A DNA stretch of 64,000 nucleotides from Fistulifera solaris (Eukaryota > Bacillariophyta > Bacillariophyceae > Naviculales > Stauroneidaceae): positions 186,001 through 250,000 of the forward strand of contig AP026132.1 of assembly GCA_030295235.1 (NCBI GenBank), read 5' to 3'. The notes under the pieces were generated by a model, which saw nothing but the letters and a program-made list of their open reading frames with translations, was not told the DNA's origin and ran no database searches. Below, one piece after another: positions 63,667 to 64,000 of the stretch. Positions within the stretch are counted from its first letter, which is position 1; each line of letters begins with the position of its first letter. Made by a program: the position numbers and the translations under genes.

Positions 63667-63901
63667 ATGGCGCACGAAGAACGTTTCATCCCCGAACGTC
63701 AAAAGCTGGATCAGCTGTCGATCGTCAAAGACTACGCAGCAGTCCCTCGCCTCGAATACCGGTACGTACGCATAGAATCCACGTCGACTCCTCTCCGACG
63801 TCTTTCGCTTCTTGTCCTTCCGTTCCACGGTAACGGCTCAGTTTGAAACGGTCTTGAAAATCGCCAAGAGTTTTTCTCCCGTTACTGGACGAAATGATTA
63901 G
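63667..63901 (+). CDS. Small spliced ORF (52 aa), function unknown
   Basis: ATG 63667 in an ACCATGG context starts MAHEERFIPERQKLDQLSIV. Exon 1 ends at 63765 (…PRLEYRY) before a 76-nt intron (63766-63841, GTACGC...GGCTCAG). Exon 2 (63842-63901) encodes FETVLKIAKSFSPVTGRND then stop. It is hydrophilic and helical with no targeting peptide. Alternatively this is the first exon of a longer gene that uses a different acceptor beyond the window. No family recognised. Confidence 0.4.
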
Positions 63902-64000
63902 CATCGTTCAACCTACACGAAACGGGTGCTTTGTTTTTGAAGGAAAATTTGTCAACTATCGCCATTTATAGCAAAGCACGCGTTTCTCAATAATTCAATT

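Noticed and set aside
1-64000. tRNA, rRNA or CRISPR arrays
   Set aside because: I looked for B-box/T-arm patterns and regularly spaced direct repeats and found none that fold or recur convincingly; CRISPR is not expected in a eukaryotic nuclear window.

Overview
This is nuclear DNA of a photosynthetic eukaryote, most likely a diatom. Most genes are single-exon or carry short GT-AG introns (about 57 to 180 nt). Several predicted proteins begin with a signal peptide followed by an 'ASAFAP'-type motif with Phe after the cleavage site (ATAFAP, ATAFVP, AIAFAR, GEAFVVP, VYSF), the bipartite plastid presequence of algae with secondary plastids. A GT48 beta-1,3-glucan synthase fits chrysolaminarin-storing stramenopiles. 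The species cannot be fixed from the sequence alone.

Layout: 1-8.7 kb holds a partial C5-DNA-methyltransferase-like gene, an F-box/LRR-like gene, an S51-type peptidase, an alpha/beta hydrolase and a plastid LPA1-like gene. 8757-14324 is a complete PIF/Harbinger-type DNA transposon of 5.57 kb, with about 250-bp terminal inverted repeats, a CAG target duplication, a DDE transposase and three further ORFs. 14.7-24.5 kb holds a MYND protein, a metallo-beta-lactamase-fold protein, a TM9SF nonaspanin, an MBD-like basic protein and a prolyl 4-hydroxylase. 25.0-27.6 kb is a HECT ubiquitin ligase with novel-looking N-terminal repeats. 27.7-29.0 kb is repeat-rich (a Stowaway-like MITE and an ~880-bp inverted repeat). 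29.1-38.9 kb holds RidA, a CAP-domain protein, a plastid site-2 protease, chorismate mutase, a small plastid membrane protein, an aquaporin, a PNRC-motif protein and mL54. 39.3-50.9 kb holds exocyst Sec15, a DHHC palmitoyltransferase and the ~6.6-kb glucan synthase. 51.5-64 kb holds a HAD hydrolase, a ZNF706-like protein, MAP65/PRC1, ribosomal protein eL27, several small or diatom-type membrane proteins, a GT92-like glycosyltransferase, an acidic protein and a small spliced ORF.

A feature that shapes the whole annotation is that about 24 single-base insertions or deletions break otherwise conserved reading frames, many of them in homopolymer runs. They include the ribosomal protein eL27, Sec15, the glucan synthase, the HECT ligase and chorismate mutase. 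They occur in both directions and the protein similarity continues in the next frame, so residual long-read assembly errors explain them better than pseudogenes do. I annotate each such gene over its full span and give the break positions.

Functional themes are plastid biogenesis and metabolism (S2P protease, chorismate mutase, LPA1-like), secretion and endomembranes (TM9SF, Sec15, DHHC, P4H, glucan synthase), and possible DNA-methylation writer and reader genes (the DNMT-like and MBD-like proteins). The best candidates for undescribed biology are the multi-gene Harbinger element, with its triple-repeat protein, and the small 'PG-x-x-F' repeat domain shared by the HECT ligase and the PNRC-motif protein.
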